Notes: a model not told the origin generated them from the sequence alone. A stretch of 64,000 bases of DNA from CBDDFV01 sp965227335 (GCA_965227335.1 CBDDFV010000012.1:62001-126000), one strand, 5' to 3'. Shown: positions 18,573 through 29,117, counted from the stretch's first letter. Numbers and translations: made by a program.

Positions 18573-18800
18573 ATGTACCGCCTGGATTGCGGCTACAACC
18601 TGCGCAACGGCGCCACGACGATCTGCCCCGAATGCGGACGGATGTTCGATCCGGACGATCGCGAGACCTATGCGCGGCGGCCCCTGCACGGGTCGGCCCG
18701 GCGGCTGAAGCGGCTGCTCGGCGTGATCATCGTCGGCATCGGACTACCGCCGCTCTTTCTGCTGTATATGGCGATCCACGCAGCGATCTTCCGCGACTGA
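18573..18800 (+). CDS. Small zinc-ribbon membrane protein
   Basis: 75 residues. The N-terminus has CGYNLRN followed by CPECGRMF, a planctomycete-type zinc-ribbon start, and the C-terminal half has one membrane segment (LLGVIIVGIGLPPLFLLYMAI). It starts immediately after ubiA and is probably co-transcribed with it. Function unknown. Confidence 0.7.
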   Translation: MYRLDCGYNLRNGATTICPECGRMFDPDDRETYARRPLHGSARRLKRLLGVIIVGIGLPPLFLLYMAIHAAIFRD

Positions 18801-18871
18801 AACATGGCCCGGAGGCTCCGGTATAGTGATTCCGACGCCGCGCACGAGCCGCGCGGCAGGAGGACATCACC

Positions 18872-21800
18872 GTGCGCACGACCCGCTGCTTCGCTTTCGT
18901 TCTCGGGGCTCCCGGGCTCCTCTTCGCGTCGACGGCCCTCGCCGCGAACGACCTCGGCTACTACCGCATGCCGACGCTCCACGGCGACACGATCGTCTTC
19001 TCCGCCGAGGGCGACCTCTGGCGGGTGTCGACGGACGGCGGCGTCGCGCAACGGCTCACGACCCATCCGGACGAGGAGACGCATCCGAACTTCTCGCCTG
19101 ACGGGACGATGCTCGTCTTCAACGCGGCGTACGAAGGGCCGACCGAGATCTACACGATGCCCCTCGCGGGCGGCGCGCCGATGCGACGGACGTACGGCGC
19201 GGACCGGGCCGAAGCAATCGGCTGGACGCCCGACGGCGCCTCGATCCTCTACTCGACCCGCGCGTTCTCGACGCTCCCGGATCAGCAACTCGCCCTCGTC
19301 GACATCGCGACGAACACGACGACCCGCGTCCCGCTGCACCAGGCGAGCGACGGCGCGTTCGGTCCCGACGGCGAGGTGCTCGTCTTCACACGCCTCCCGT
19401 TCCAGGGCAGTCACACCAAACGCTATAAGGGCGGGACCGCTCAGCAACTCTGGCGCTACGCGACCGGCGAGGCGGAGGCGACGCCGCTCACGACCGACTA
19501 CGACGGAACAAGCACCGCCCCGATGTGGTGGGACGGCCGGGTGTACTTCATCTCCGACCGCGACGACACGATGAACATCTGGTCGATGACGCCCGACGGC
19601 GATGATCTCCGGCAGCACACGATGCACGCCGCGTTCGACGTCAAGGAGCCGTCCCTCCACGACGGCCGCATCGTCTACCGGCGCGGCGCCGATCTGTGGC
19701 TGTACGACATCGGCGCGAATGAATCCCGCGAACTTGACGTCACGCTCGCATCCGATTTCGATCAGACCCGCGAACGCTGGCTGCTGAAGCCGATGGAGTA
19801 CCTGACGAGCGTGCACATCGCGCCGGACGGATCCGCCGCGGCGCTGACCGTCCGCGGCGAAGTCTTCACCGTCCCCGTCGACCCCACCCGTCGACGCGTG
19901 CGGGCGACCCGCTCGACGGACGTCCGCTACCGCAACGCCCGCTGGATGCCGGACGGCGAGACGCTGGTTGCGGTCTCCGACGAGAGCGACGAACTCGAAT
20001 TCTGGACCTTCCCCGCCAACGGCGTCGGCGATCGCGTGCAACTCACCGATGACAGCACCGTCTTCCGCAACGAGCCCGTGGTCTCGCCGGACGGGACGCA
20101 CATCGCGTACACCGACAACGACTGGACGCTCTGGATTCGCGACCTCAACGGGAATCAGACGATCCGCGTCGCGCAGTCCGCGGCCGATCAGATCGTTGAT
20201 CTCGCGTGGTCGCCCGATTCGCAGCGGCTCGCCTTCGTGTTCATCGAGTCCAACACGCTGGGACGGATCAAGGTCTACGACCGCGCGGACGGTTCGGTCA
20301 CGCCGGTGACGAGCGAGCGGGTGCACAGCTTCAGTCCGCAGTGGACGACCGACGGCGCGTGGATGTACTTCCTCTCCGAACGCGACCTGACCACCAGCGT
20401 CGCCAGCCCGTGGGGACGAAATCAGCCCGATCCCCACCTGCACAAGACGACCCGGATCTACCTCGCCCCCCTCCAGGGCCAGACGCGTTCGCCCTTCGTC
20501 ACCGACGATGAACTTGACCTCGCCGACGCGAAGGCGAAGGACGAAGACGAAGACGACGACGATGCGGACGGTGATGAAGACAACGACGATGACGCGGAGG
20601 CGGCCGGGGAGGCGGACGCCGATGGCGAGACCGACGACGAAACAGAAGACGACGCCGTCGAACGCATCGAGATGGACTTCAGCCGCGCCATCGACGACCT
20701 GATGATCGCGCCCGTTCCGCGGGGCGAGTACGCCAGCCTGCGGGTCGCGAAGGACCGGCTGCTCTGGCTCGCCGCGAATCCCGACGGTCCGGGCGCGACG
20801 CTGCAGTCGCTGGCGATCAAGCGGGACGCGAAGCCGGAGGTGAAGACGGTGATCGCCGGGGTCTCGGACCTGCAACTCTCGGGCGACCGCACGCATCTGC
20901 TCGTCCGGAAGGGGAGCGGGATCCATATCGCGAAGGTCGGCGCCGACGAGAAGGCGATCGGCAAGGGCGCGCTGCCGCTCGGCGGCTGGAAGTTCGCCTA
21001 CGACCCGCGCGAGGAATGGCGACAGATGTTCAACGACGCCTGGCGGATGGAGCGCGACTTCTTCTACGACCGCGACATGCACGGCGTCGACTGGACCGCG
21101 ATGCGCGACAAGTACGCCCCCCTGGTCGACCGCGTCACCACGCGGGGCGAACTCAGCGACATCCTCCAGCAGATGGTCGGCGAACTCTCGACCCTCCACA
21201 TGTACGTCTTCGGCGGCGACTTCCGCGACGGCCCCGAACAGATCGCCCAGGGCGACCTCGGGGCGCGACTCGAACGCGTCGCCGACGGCTGGCGGGTCGC
21301 GCAGATCTATCGCGGCGACCGCGACCGACCCGATGAACGCTCCCCCCTCGACCGACCGAAGTCGCGGGTCGACGTCGGCGAACTCATCACCCGCGTCAAC
21401 GGACAGCCCGCCGCGGATCTCCCCCACTTCGGCATGGCGCTCCGCAACACCGCGGGACAACCGGTGCTGCTCCACGTCCGCGACGGCGAGGGGGAGGAAC
21501 GCGCGGTCCTCGTGACGCCGATGTCGACCCGCGCGGCGTCCAGCCTGCGCTACGAGCACTGGGTCGAGGAGCGCCGCCTCATGGTCGAGACCGAAGGCGA
21601 CGGCGAACTCGGCTACGTGCACATCCGCGCGATGGGACAGGGCAACTACGCGCAGTGGGCGGAGCAGTACTACCCCGTCTTCAACCGCAAGGGACTCATC
21701 CTCGACGTCCGCCATAACAGCGGCGGCAACATCGATTCGTGGATCCTCTCGAAACTCATGCGCGAGATCTGGATGTACTGGCAGGGCCGCAACGGCGACC

Positions 21801-22225
21801 CGACCTGGAACATGCAGTACGCCTTCCCCGGACACATGGTCGTCCTCTGCGACGAACGCACCGCCTCCGACGGCGAGGCGTTCGCGGAAGGCTTCCGCCG
21901 TCTCGGCCTCGGACCCGTCATCGGCACGCGAACGTGGGGCGGCGAGATCTGGCTGTCGTTCAACACCCCGCTCGCCGATCGCGGCATGGCCACCGCCGCG
22001 GAGTTCGGCGTCTACGGACCCGAGGGCGAATGGCTGATCGAAGGCCACGGCGTCGACCCGGACATCGTCGTCGACAATCTTCCCGTCGCCACCTTCAACG
22101 GCGGGGACGCCCAGCTCATGGCCGCGATCCGAAACCTCCAGGCACGCATCGACGAGACGCCGGTGGTCATCCCGCCCCCGCCGGATCATCCCGACCTGTC
22201 GATCGAGGAGAACCGGGGGCGATGA
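18872..22225 (+). CDS. Tricorn protease homologue (S41 family), exported
   Basis: 1117-residue processing peptidase of the Tricorn type, which in archaea trims peptides released by the proteasome. An N-terminal signal peptide puts this one in the periplasm. Then come WD-like beta-propeller repeats (DLWRVSTDGG, FSPDG, WTPDG and others), the C1 helical domain (FNDAWRMERDFFYD), a PDZ domain (LITRVNGQPAADLP) and the S41 core with DVRHNSGGNIDSW and S999 in TASDGEAFAEGF as nucleophile. Residues ~550-595 are an Asp/Glu-rich insertion inside the second propeller. GTG 18872 has GGAGG just upstream, and TATAGT at 18822-18827 is a likely -10. It overlaps the next gene by ATGA. Confidence 0.95.
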   Translation: MRTTRCFAFVLGAPGLLFASTALAANDLGYYRMPTLHGDTIVFSAEGDLWRVSTDGGVAQRLTTHPDEETHPNFSPDGTMLVFNAAYEGPTEIYTMPLAGGAPMRRTYGADRAEAIGWTPDGASILYSTRAFSTLPDQQLALVDIATNTTTRVPLHQASDGAFGPDGEVLVFTRLPFQGSHTKRYKGGTAQQLWRYATGEAEATPLTTDYDGTSTAPMWWDGRVYFISDRDDTMNIWSMTPDGDDLRQHTMHAAFDVKEPSLHDGRIVYRRGADLWLYDIGANESRELDVTLASDFDQTRERWLLKPMEYLTSVHIAPDGSAAALTVRGEVFTVPVDPTRRRVRATRSTDVRYRNARWMPDGETLVAVSDESDELEFWTFPANGVGDRVQLTDDSTVFRNEPVVSPDGTHIAYTDNDWTLWIRDLNGNQTIRVAQSAADQIVDLAWSPDSQRLAFVFIESNTLGRIKVYDRADGSVTPVTSERVHSFSPQWTTDGAWMYFLSERDLTTSVASPWGRNQPDPHLHKTTRIYLAPLQGQTRSPFVTDDELDLADAKAKDEDEDDDDADGDEDNDDDAEAAGEADADGETDDETEDDAVERIEMDFSRAIDDLMIAPVPRGEYASLRVAKDRLLWLAANPDGPGATLQSLAIKRDAKPEVKTVIAGVSDLQLSGDRTHLLVRKGSGIHIAKVGADEKAIGKGALPLGGWKFAYDPREEWRQMFNDAWRMERDFFYDRDMHGVDWTAMRDKYAPLVDRVTTRGELSDILQQMVGELSTLHMYVFGGDFRDGPEQIAQGDLGARLERVADGWRVAQIYRGDRDRPDERSPLDRPKSRVDVGELITRVNGQPAADLPHFGMALRNTAGQPVLLHVRDGEGEERAVLVTPMSTRAASSLRYEHWVEERRLMVETEGDGELGYVHIRAMGQGNYAQWAEQYYPVFNRKGLILDVRHNSGGNIDSWILSKLMREIWMYWQGRNGDPTWNMQYAFPGHMVVLCDERTASDGEAFAEGFRRLGLGPVIGTRTWGGEIWLSFNTPLADRGMATAAEFGVYGPEGEWLIEGHGVDPDIVVDNLPVATFNGGDAQLMAAIRNLQARIDETPVVIPPPPDHPDLSIEENRGR

Positions 22226-22644
22226 CCGACGACGCCCGCGGTCGACGTGATCGGCTCGCGGTGCTGGCGTCGATCATGCGGCGACGGTGGGTCGCGGCGG
22301 TCGTGGTCGGCGTCGTCGTGGCCCAGGTTGCGGCGGTGCGACTGGAGTCGCCGCTGGTCTGGCGATGCCCGTTGCAGGCCGCGACCGGGCACGCCTGCCC
22401 CGGCTGCGGACTGTCGCGCTCGGTCGAGGCGGGGGTGCGCGGCGAATGGTCCCGGATGATGGAACTCCATGCCTTTGCTCCGCTTGTCGCGCTGGCGCTG
22501 CTTCTGCTCGCGGTCTCGCTCCTGCTCCCCGGACACCTTCGACGTCGGTACGTGGCGGCGACCGCCCGCGTGGAAGGAACGACCGGCGCGACCGCGATCG
22601 CACTCGGCGCGCTCGTGATCTACTGGCTCGTGCGATCGTTCTGA
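22222..22644 (+). CDS. DUF2752 membrane protein
   Basis: 140 residues with the DUF2752 signature CPLQAATGHACPGCGLSRS between membrane segments near residues 23-40 and 88-106, and a third at the C-terminus. The paired cysteines in CPGCG are conserved in the family, whose function is unknown. The start overlaps the stop of the Tricorn gene (ATGA), so it is translationally coupled to it. Confidence 0.85.
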   Translation: MTDDARGRRDRLAVLASIMRRRWVAAVVVGVVVAQVAAVRLESPLVWRCPLQAATGHACPGCGLSRSVEAGVRGEWSRMMELHAFAPLVALALLLLAVSLLLPGHLRRRYVAATARVEGTTGATAIALGALVIYWLVRSF

Positions 22645-22645
22645 T

Positions 22646-22673
22646 TTGCGAAACCTGCGAATCCGCGTAGCCT
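22646..22673 (+). promoter_or_regulatory. Promoter of the 88-residue membrane protein
   Basis: TTGCGA at 22646-22651 and TAGCCT at 22668-22673 are 16 bases apart, directly after the DUF2752 stop codon and about 60 bases before the next start. Confidence 0.5.
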
Positions 22674-22738
22674 TTGACACATGCGGGGGGATCGCCTGCA
22701 CGTCGCAGCCTGACCCGCCGCGCTTGGAGAGACGCACT

Positions 22739-23005
22739 ATGGGAGCCGCACTTTACGGCATCGGCGCAATCGGCGGACTCGTCTGCTGGATCATCGTGCT
22801 GATCAAGATGTTCCAGCAGGCCGGGGTGGTGCACGGGATCATCGGCATCATCTGCGGACTGTGGGCGTTCATCTGGGGCTGGATGAACGCGACCCCCGCG
22901 AACATCCGAAACGTGATGATCGCCTGGACGGTGTTTGTGATCCTCAGCTTCGTCGGCGCCGGCATGAGCGGCTTCGCCCTCAGCGGATCGCCGGTCGGAC
23001 CCTGA
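22739..23005 (+). CDS. Small membrane protein
   Basis: 88 residues with three hydrophobic segments (IGAIGGLVCWIIVLIKMF, GIIGIICGLWAFIWGW, MIAWTVFVILSFVGAG). No family recognised beyond resemblance to small bacterial multi-pass membrane proteins. GGAGAG about 10 bases before the ATG supports the start; it has its own promoter and is followed by a strong bidirectional terminator. Confidence 0.75.
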   Translation: MGAALYGIGAIGGLVCWIIVLIKMFQQAGVVHGIIGIICGLWAFIWGWMNATPANIRNVMIAWTVFVILSFVGAGMSGFALSGSPVGP

Positions 23006-23030
23006 GCCGCCCGCCGTCGTATCGATCTCC

Positions 23031-23060
23031 GACCCGCCGCGCCCGCGCGGCGGGTCGTTG
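23031..23060. terminator. Bidirectional terminator
   Basis: GACCCGCCGCGC at 23031-23042 and its perfect complement at 23045-23056 form a 12-bp stem between convergent genes, followed by GTTGT on the plus strand. Confidence 0.75.
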
Positions 23061-23065
23061 TCATG

Positions 23066-24421
23066 TCACGACGAAGCGCCCGGCGACGCAGCCTCCCGAC
23101 GCATCTTCGGCAATGTCCAGTACGTCCCCGCCCGCCACAGCCATTCGAGCGGTCCGAATCGAAACGCCTTCAGCCACAACACGCTCAGCACCATCTGGAT
23201 CGCGAAGAAGACGAACACGTACGCCACCATCGCCGACGGGGACCAGCGGCCGAACTGTCCGAAGCCGTACGAATACATGATCGTCGTCGTGACCAGCGTC
23301 TGCAGCAGATAGTTGGACAACGCCATCCGGCCCACCGCACGCAGGCCGGTGACCAGCCACCGCAGGGCGCCCGCATCGACGAGCACGCCGATCAGACCGA
23401 GATACCCGAACATCAGGATCAGACTCCAGACGAAGTGCACGCTCTGGTAGATCGCCATGTTCCCCTGCGTTTCCCCCGCCTGCACAAGCCAGAGCGCCGA
23501 CGCCATCTCAAGGGGCACGCCGATCGCGAGCCCCCAGATCGCCGCCCGCTTTCGCCAGGCGCGACGCTCCGGGGCGAAGAAACCAAGTTTCATCAGCGCG
23601 GCGCCGAGGAGGAACTGCGCCACCACCCGCAGTCCGAAACCGCCGATGATCACCGCGAAGACCATCATGCCCGCCCACGTGGAGAAACGCGCCAGGAACG
23701 CCGCGAGCCACGGCCCTTCCTGATACGCAACAATCTCCGCCTCCGCCCCCATCGGCGAGAACGTCATGTATCCCGACGCCTCAAAGTACGCCATGAACCG
23801 ATCCCACGCGGGCAGCGCCGCGTCGACCGTGATCTCCTCCGGCATCGGCATCTCGAACTGCGACATCAGCAGGTTGTAGCCTCCCATCCACAACCCGCCG
23901 AGCAGGAACACCGTCAGGCCGAGGATGAGCAACGCGCGGCCGGACACATCGCGCACGATGAGCAGCCCGACGCCAATCGTCGCGTACATGACGAGAATGT
24001 CGCCGTACCAGAACAACCACGCGTGGATCAGACCGATCAGCAGCAGCAACCCCATCCGCCGCAGGTAGGGACCGGCGAAGGCCCGACCCGCCTGGCGAGC
24101 GCGGTGCGACTGGATGACGAAGCCCGCCCCGAAGAGCAGGGCGAACAGCGACATGAACTTGAACTCGCCGAAGACGCGAACGAAATTCTTCGCGGCGATG
24201 TCCAGCGTCGGAAGCTCGGACGCGCCGAAGCCCATGGCGTGGAAGATCGGCTGACCGAACAGACCGATGTTGACGAGGAAGATGCCGAGAATCGCAAAGC
24301 CGCGCACGGCGTCGATCGAGTCGATCCGTTGCGCTTCGCGGATCGGGCCCGCCGCGGACGGCGCGACCGGTTCGCGAGGCGAGGCGTCCGATCCGGGTCC
24401 GGCGAGTTCTGATGCGGCCAT
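23066..24421 (-). CDS. DUF418 (YeiB-like) membrane protein
   Basis: A 451-residue multi-pass membrane protein of the YeiB/DUF418 group, related to the heparan-alpha-glucosaminide acetyltransferase-like DUF1624/Acyl_transf_3 membrane families. Diagnostic are the opening RIDSIDAVRGFAILGIFLVNI, a mid-protein WLFWYGDILVMYATIG, and the C-terminal RMALSNYLLQTLV followed by FGPLEWLWR. GAGGGG 6 bases before ATG 24421 supports the start. The substrate of this family is not known. Confidence 0.9.
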   Translation of the reverse strand: MAASELAGPGSDASPREPVAPSAAGPIREAQRIDSIDAVRGFAILGIFLVNIGLFGQPIFHAMGFGASELPTLDIAAKNFVRVFGEFKFMSLFALLFGAGFVIQSHRARQAGRAFAGPYLRRMGLLLLIGLIHAWLFWYGDILVMYATIGVGLLIVRDVSGRALLILGLTVFLLGGLWMGGYNLLMSQFEMPMPEEITVDAALPAWDRFMAYFEASGYMTFSPMGAEAEIVAYQEGPWLAAFLARFSTWAGMMVFAVIIGGFGLRVVAQFLLGAALMKLGFFAPERRAWRKRAAIWGLAIGVPLEMASALWLVQAGETQGNMAIYQSVHFVWSLILMFGYLGLIGVLVDAGALRWLVTGLRAVGRMALSNYLLQTLVTTTIMYSYGFGQFGRWSPSAMVAYVFVFFAIQMVLSVLWLKAFRFGPLEWLWRAGTYWTLPKMRREAASPGASS

Positions 24422-24499
24422 GGGCGCCCCTCGTGCATCCCGGCGTCGCTCGCGCGCACCAGGCGGACGCCCCCGCCCGTCCCTCTCATCTCATCACAG

Positions 24500-24529
24500 A
24501 AAAACACCGCCGCTGAAAGCGACGGTGTA
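24500..24529 (-). terminator. Rho-independent terminator of the LuxR-type gene
   Basis: On the minus strand an 11-bp stem with one mismatch (ACACCGTCGCT with AGCGGCGGTGT) ends in TTTTTC. It lies about 70 bases after the stop of the HTH-PAS gene and upstream of the DUF418 start. Confidence 0.75.
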
Positions 24530-24598
24530 CTGTGGAATCTCATCCACGCGATTGCAAGTCCCGGGTCGCCGACTCGGGGACCTGTCGGACGAGTCTGA

Positions 24599-25303
24599 TT
24601 ACTGACCCGCGGCGTGAAGGGCGGCCGGACGGGCGAACGCCGCGTTGTTCCGGCTCCCGCCGCCCGCCTCGCTCTGTTCGCGGCAGGAGACGACGACGCT
24701 GTTCCCGGCGGGCTGGATCAGGGCGTCGAACTTGCGATAGGCGCCGTGATCACCGAGGGCGCCGAAGGACCGCTGGTGCGCGCCCTTGCCGTTCACGATG
24801 GCCGGCCAGTCGCGCCGGAGCGTCTCGCGATCATCGGGGGCGATCCAGTCGAAGATCGGCTTGCCGACGATGTCGGCCTGACGGACGCCGTCGCCGGTGC
24901 GGTTGATGTATTCGACCGCGCCGTCCTTCGTCGTCTGCAGGACGACTTCGGGGAGCGCCGCGAGCACCGCGTCGGTCGACATCGAACCGGCGGTCGCGCC
25001 GTCGTCGCCGATGGCGGTGCACTTGGCGAAGAGTTCATAGCGGCTCGACACGCCCATCGAGCGGTAGATGCCGCGAATGTGATTGTGAACCGTATGCCGG
25101 CTGAGCACGAGACGGCCTGCGATCTCCTTCTCGGAGAGACCTTCGAGCAGAAGGTCGAGGACCTCGCGTTGACGCGGGGTCAGCACCGAGAGATCGGCCT
25201 CGCGTCCACGGGCAGCGCCGGATGCAGCGTCGGAAGTGTGGGGGAACTCAGGCATGGCGATTGGGACTCTCGCTATCGGGGGCGCGGACAGAAAGGGATC
25301 CAT
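24599..25303 (-). CDS. LuxR-type HTH regulator with C-terminal PAS domain
   Basis: 234 residues. A GerE/LuxR helix-turn-helix is at the N-terminal side (~41-91: LTPRQREVLDLLLEGLSEKEIA, SRHTVHNHIRGIYR), followed by a PAS-like sensory domain (~108-210: VLQTTKDGAVEYINRTGDG, IFDWIAPDDRE). This is the reverse of the usual order, in which the HTH is C-terminal. No receiver domain is present, so it is probably a one-component regulator responding to a ligand or cofactor in the PAS fold. The start is uncertain: ATG 25303 and 25255 both lack a ribosome site. It has its own terminator and a gene-free upstream region. Targets unknown. Confidence 0.8.
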   Translation of the reverse strand: MDPFLSAPPIARVPIAMPEFPHTSDAASGAARGREADLSVLTPRQREVLDLLLEGLSEKEIAGRLVLSRHTVHNHIRGIYRSMGVSSRYELFAKCTAIGDDGATAGSMSTDAVLAALPEVVLQTTKDGAVEYINRTGDGVRQADIVGKPIFDWIAPDDRETLRRDWPAIVNGKGAHQRSFGALGDHGAYRKFDALIQPAGNSVVVSCREQSEAGGGSRNNAAFARPAALHAAGQ

Positions 25304-25665
25304 CCGTCGATGGATCGGTCGCAGATCGGTTGTACTCGCCTCCGGGTTCGCGCCGTTCTCCCGGAGTCGGAAAGTCGCACAGTGGGGGATGACGGCTCAC
25401 CCTGGGCCGCCGCGTGATCCTTTCCGGCCTGCCGAACAGACCATGATCTCACCGCAGGCATCCTAGCGCCATCCCCTGACGAAGTCAGCCGAGCGGGGCA
25501 GATTTCGTCGGACATGCCCCGCCCGAACGCGTCCGAAAACCGCCGTCAGACGACCGGCACGGCCGATCCGCCCGCCGCGGGACACGATCGGCCCGCCACC
25601 CATCGGCGATCGCGGATACGTCTTGATCCGGCCGACGGGCCGGGCCGGGGGAGGGCGGGTCGGGG
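25304..25665. other. Gene-free stretch between nusG end and HTH-PAS gene
   Basis: About 360 bases without a convincing gene. It must contain the promoter of the minus-strand HTH-PAS gene and the end of the nusG transcript, but I see neither a clear -35/-10 pair nor a clear terminator. Confidence 0.5.
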
Positions 25666-26727
25666 TCAGTTCTCGATCTTCGAGATCTGCCAGTACTGGA
25701 GTTCGATCGGGGCCTGGCGGCCGAAGATCGTCACCAGCACGCGGACCAGTCCCTTGTCCGGCAGGACCTCGTCGACGGTGCCTTCGTAGTTCTCGAACGG
25801 CCCTTCCTTGATGAGGACATGGTCGCCCGACTCGAACTCCATCTTGACCGACGGGGTCTCGTCCGGCCGGCGGGAGTCGAACAGCATCTTCTCGACTTCA
25901 TGCCGACCCATCGGCGTCGGGTGGCCGGCGGTGCCGACGAAGTCGCCGACGCCGGTCGTCTCCTTGATCAGGAAGAAGACGTCCTGCGGAATGCGGCCGT
26001 CCGCCTCCAGCGCCATCTCGACGAACACGTAGCCCGGGTAGAGCTTCGTCTCGACGATCCGCGTCTTGCCGCCCTTGAGCGTCTTGGTCTTCTCGGTCGG
26101 CACCATGATGCGGCCGACGAGTTCGCCGAGCCCTTCGATCTCGACCTTCTTGAGCAGCGTCTCGCGGACGTAGCTCTCCTTGTTCGACGCCACGCGGAGC
26201 ACGAACCAGTCCATGCCCGGGCGGTACATCGGCAGGTCGACCGCGGGGTCGAACTGCTCGTCCTCGGGCGGACGGGCGTCCTCGGCGACATCCTGGTCCC
26301 CCTCCACGCGTCCGCCCGCGATCGGGGCCATGGTGGCGACGCCGGCGCCCTTGAGCGTGGGACCGCCCTTGGCGGACGACGCACGACCCGCGGCGAGGTT
26401 CTTCCGTGAGGCCGCCTGCTCCGCGGCCGAACCCGGCGCGTCATCTTCCGGGGCGGCGGCGTGTTCGCCGGGGACGGAGGCGTCGGTCGGCGCGGCGGAG
26501 GCGGGGGTGGACGACGCGTCGGTCGTCGGCTCCGCGGGCGCATTTTCGGGCGTCCGGGCGGGGGCGGTGTCCGCCTCGTTGGCGGCCGTCGGGGTGTCAG
26601 TGGTCGGCTCGGAGGACATCGTGGTCTCGGATCCTTGCGTGTCCGGATCGGCGTCGGTCGCGTCAGCGGCCGGGGCGGTCGGCTCGGGACGATCGGACGA
26701 TGAATGCGACAGCGAATCGTTGTTCAT
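25666..26727 (-). CDS. nusG: Transcription termination/antitermination factor NusG with long N-terminal extension
   Basis: Binds RNA polymerase and couples it to Rho or to the ribosome. The C-terminal ~183 of 353 residues are canonical: an NGN domain from MDWFVLRVASNKESYV through KLYPGYVFVEM to FVGTAGHPTPM, and a KOW domain (GDHVLIKEGPFENYEGTV). The first ~170 residues are a low-complexity, acidic Ala/Thr/Pro/Glu-rich extension absent from E. coli NusG (181 residues) and probably disordered. It is the last gene of the tRNA-Thr/tuf/rpmG/tRNA-Trp/secE/nusG run; rplK, its common neighbour, does not follow. ATG 26727 is the only start covering the extension; an internal start cannot be excluded. 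Confidence 0.95.
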   Translation of the reverse strand: MNNDSLSHSSSDRPEPTAPAADATDADPDTQGSETTMSSEPTTDTPTAANEADTAPARTPENAPAEPTTDASSTPASAAPTDASVPGEHAAAPEDDAPGSAAEQAASRKNLAAGRASSAKGGPTLKGAGVATMAPIAGGRVEGDQDVAEDARPPEDEQFDPAVDLPMYRPGMDWFVLRVASNKESYVRETLLKKVEIEGLGELVGRIMVPTEKTKTLKGGKTRIVETKLYPGYVFVEMALEADGRIPQDVFFLIKETTGVGDFVGTAGHPTPMGRHEVEKMLFDSRRPDETPSVKMEFESGDHVLIKEGPFENYEGTVDEVLPDKGLVRVLVTIFGRQAPIELQYWQISKIEN

Positions 26728-26803
26728 GAACGCTCCTGCACGGGCGGGGCGCGAAGGCGGCGCGAGCGTGCGGCCGAATAACCGGCGACGCCGCGCGACC
26801 GAC

Positions 26804-27220
26804 TCAGCCGGAGGTCTCGAGGACCTTGATCGTCTGGAAGAACCAGAGGAAGACGAGGTCGAAGAGCCGGCACCAGATCGCGATCAGGATCGTGAGGCCG
26901 ATGACGACCCACGTCGCCCCCAGCACCTCACGACGCGTGGACCAGTTCACCTTCTTCATTTCGCCTTCGGTGGCGACCATGAAGTCGACGACCTTGCGGT
27001 GGCGACCGATGAGCCAGTAGCCGAGCAGGCCGCACACCGACGCGATGATCACGACCGCGCCGCCCTGAATGTAGACCGGCTGGAGATCGCCGATCCGCAC
27101 GCTCTCGACCTGGCCCCACAGCCAGTACATGCCCATGCCGGTGAGCAGGCCGGCGCTGATGGCGGTGACCATCCGCGTCCAGTAACCCTGACCCGGCTTG
27201 TAGATTCCCGCGGCTGACAT
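26804..27220 (-). CDS. secE: Preprotein translocase subunit SecE
   Basis: Essential SecYEG subunit in the inner membrane. The C-terminal part has the conserved amphipathic stretch MKKVNWSTRREVLGATWVV followed by the single canonical membrane helix. At 138 residues it is longer than minimal SecE (about 60), with two extra membrane segments at ~18-37 and ~52-70, reminiscent of the three-helix E. coli SecE. It lies between tRNA-Trp and nusG, the classical order. Confidence 0.93.
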   Translation of the reverse strand: MSAAGIYKPGQGYWTRMVTAISAGLLTGMGMYWLWGQVESVRIGDLQPVYIQGGAVVIIASVCGLLGYWLIGRHRKVVDFMVATEGEMKKVNWSTRREVLGATWVVIGLTILIAIWCRLFDLVFLWFFQTIKVLETSG

Positions 27221-27301
27221 GGGGTCCGACCTCCGTCGTCGTCGTCGTCTGATTCTGGTCTGCGAAACGGATCATCGCATCGGGGACGATCCGCGGCGGA
27301 A

Positions 27302-27374
<73 letters not shown>

Positions 27375-27440
27375 TCCTGTCGCGAGACGCAGAACGCCTC
27401 GCCGGATGATTCGGGCGCCGACGCGCGGCGCCGGCGTGAT

Positions 27441-27620
27441 TTACTTCCGCTTGATCTTATGCAGCGTGTGCTTGCGAAGACGGGGAGAATACTTCTTCAA
27501 TCCCGCCTTGAGCTTCTCCGCGATGCCGCCCTTCACCCGGATCTCCGTCCGGTAGTTCAGGTCGCCGCTCTCGGAGCACTGCAGCCACACGTACTCGCGA
27601 TCCTGTGCTTTCTTGGCCAT
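27441..27620 (-). CDS. rpmG: 50S ribosomal protein L33
   Basis: A 59-residue basic protein beginning MAKKAQDREYVWLQCSES and ending HTLHKIKRK. Of the four cysteines of the zinc-binding form only one (in WLQCSES) is left, so this is the zinc-free type of L33. It lies between tuf and tRNA-Trp, its standard place. Confidence 0.93.
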   Translation of the reverse strand: MAKKAQDREYVWLQCSESGDLNYRTEIRVKGGIAEKLKAGLKKYSPRLRKHTLHKIKRK

Positions 27621-27657
27621 GGCGTGGTCGCCCTTTCAAGGCAGGTCAGAGGCGGAC

Positions 27658-27685
27658 GGCCGGCCGTCGCGAGGGACGGCCGGCC
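27658..27685 (-). terminator. Strong hairpin between tuf and rpmG
   Basis: GGCCGGCCGTC and its perfect complement form an 11-bp stem with a six-base loop, 40 bases after the tuf stop. No T-run follows on the minus strand, so it may be an attenuator or RNA-processing/stability element rather than a full terminator. Confidence 0.45.
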
Positions 27686-27724
27686 GGCGCCGTACTTTCA
27701 GCGTCCCGACCGGGACGAACGTCG

Positions 27725-28924
<1,200 letters not shown>

Positions 28925-29117
28925 CGCGATATAGTCTCCAGAAACGTGTTCGCCGGTCCGCGTGTCGCGTCAACCGGCCCTGCCAGGGAAAACTCGGGGC
29001 ACGCACAAGTCGCACATGCCGCCGTCAAGGTTCGACCCGACGCGACGATGCGCCGGACCTCAACGCGGCAACGCCCTTCGACGTTGCACCGCGACGCCAC
29101 ACGACGTCGCACGCGAA

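Noticed and set aside
18668..22189. 1173-codon minus-strand open frame opposite the Tricorn gene
   Set aside because: No recognisable domain, His/Arg/Val-rich shadow; the plus strand has propeller, PDZ and S41 motifs.
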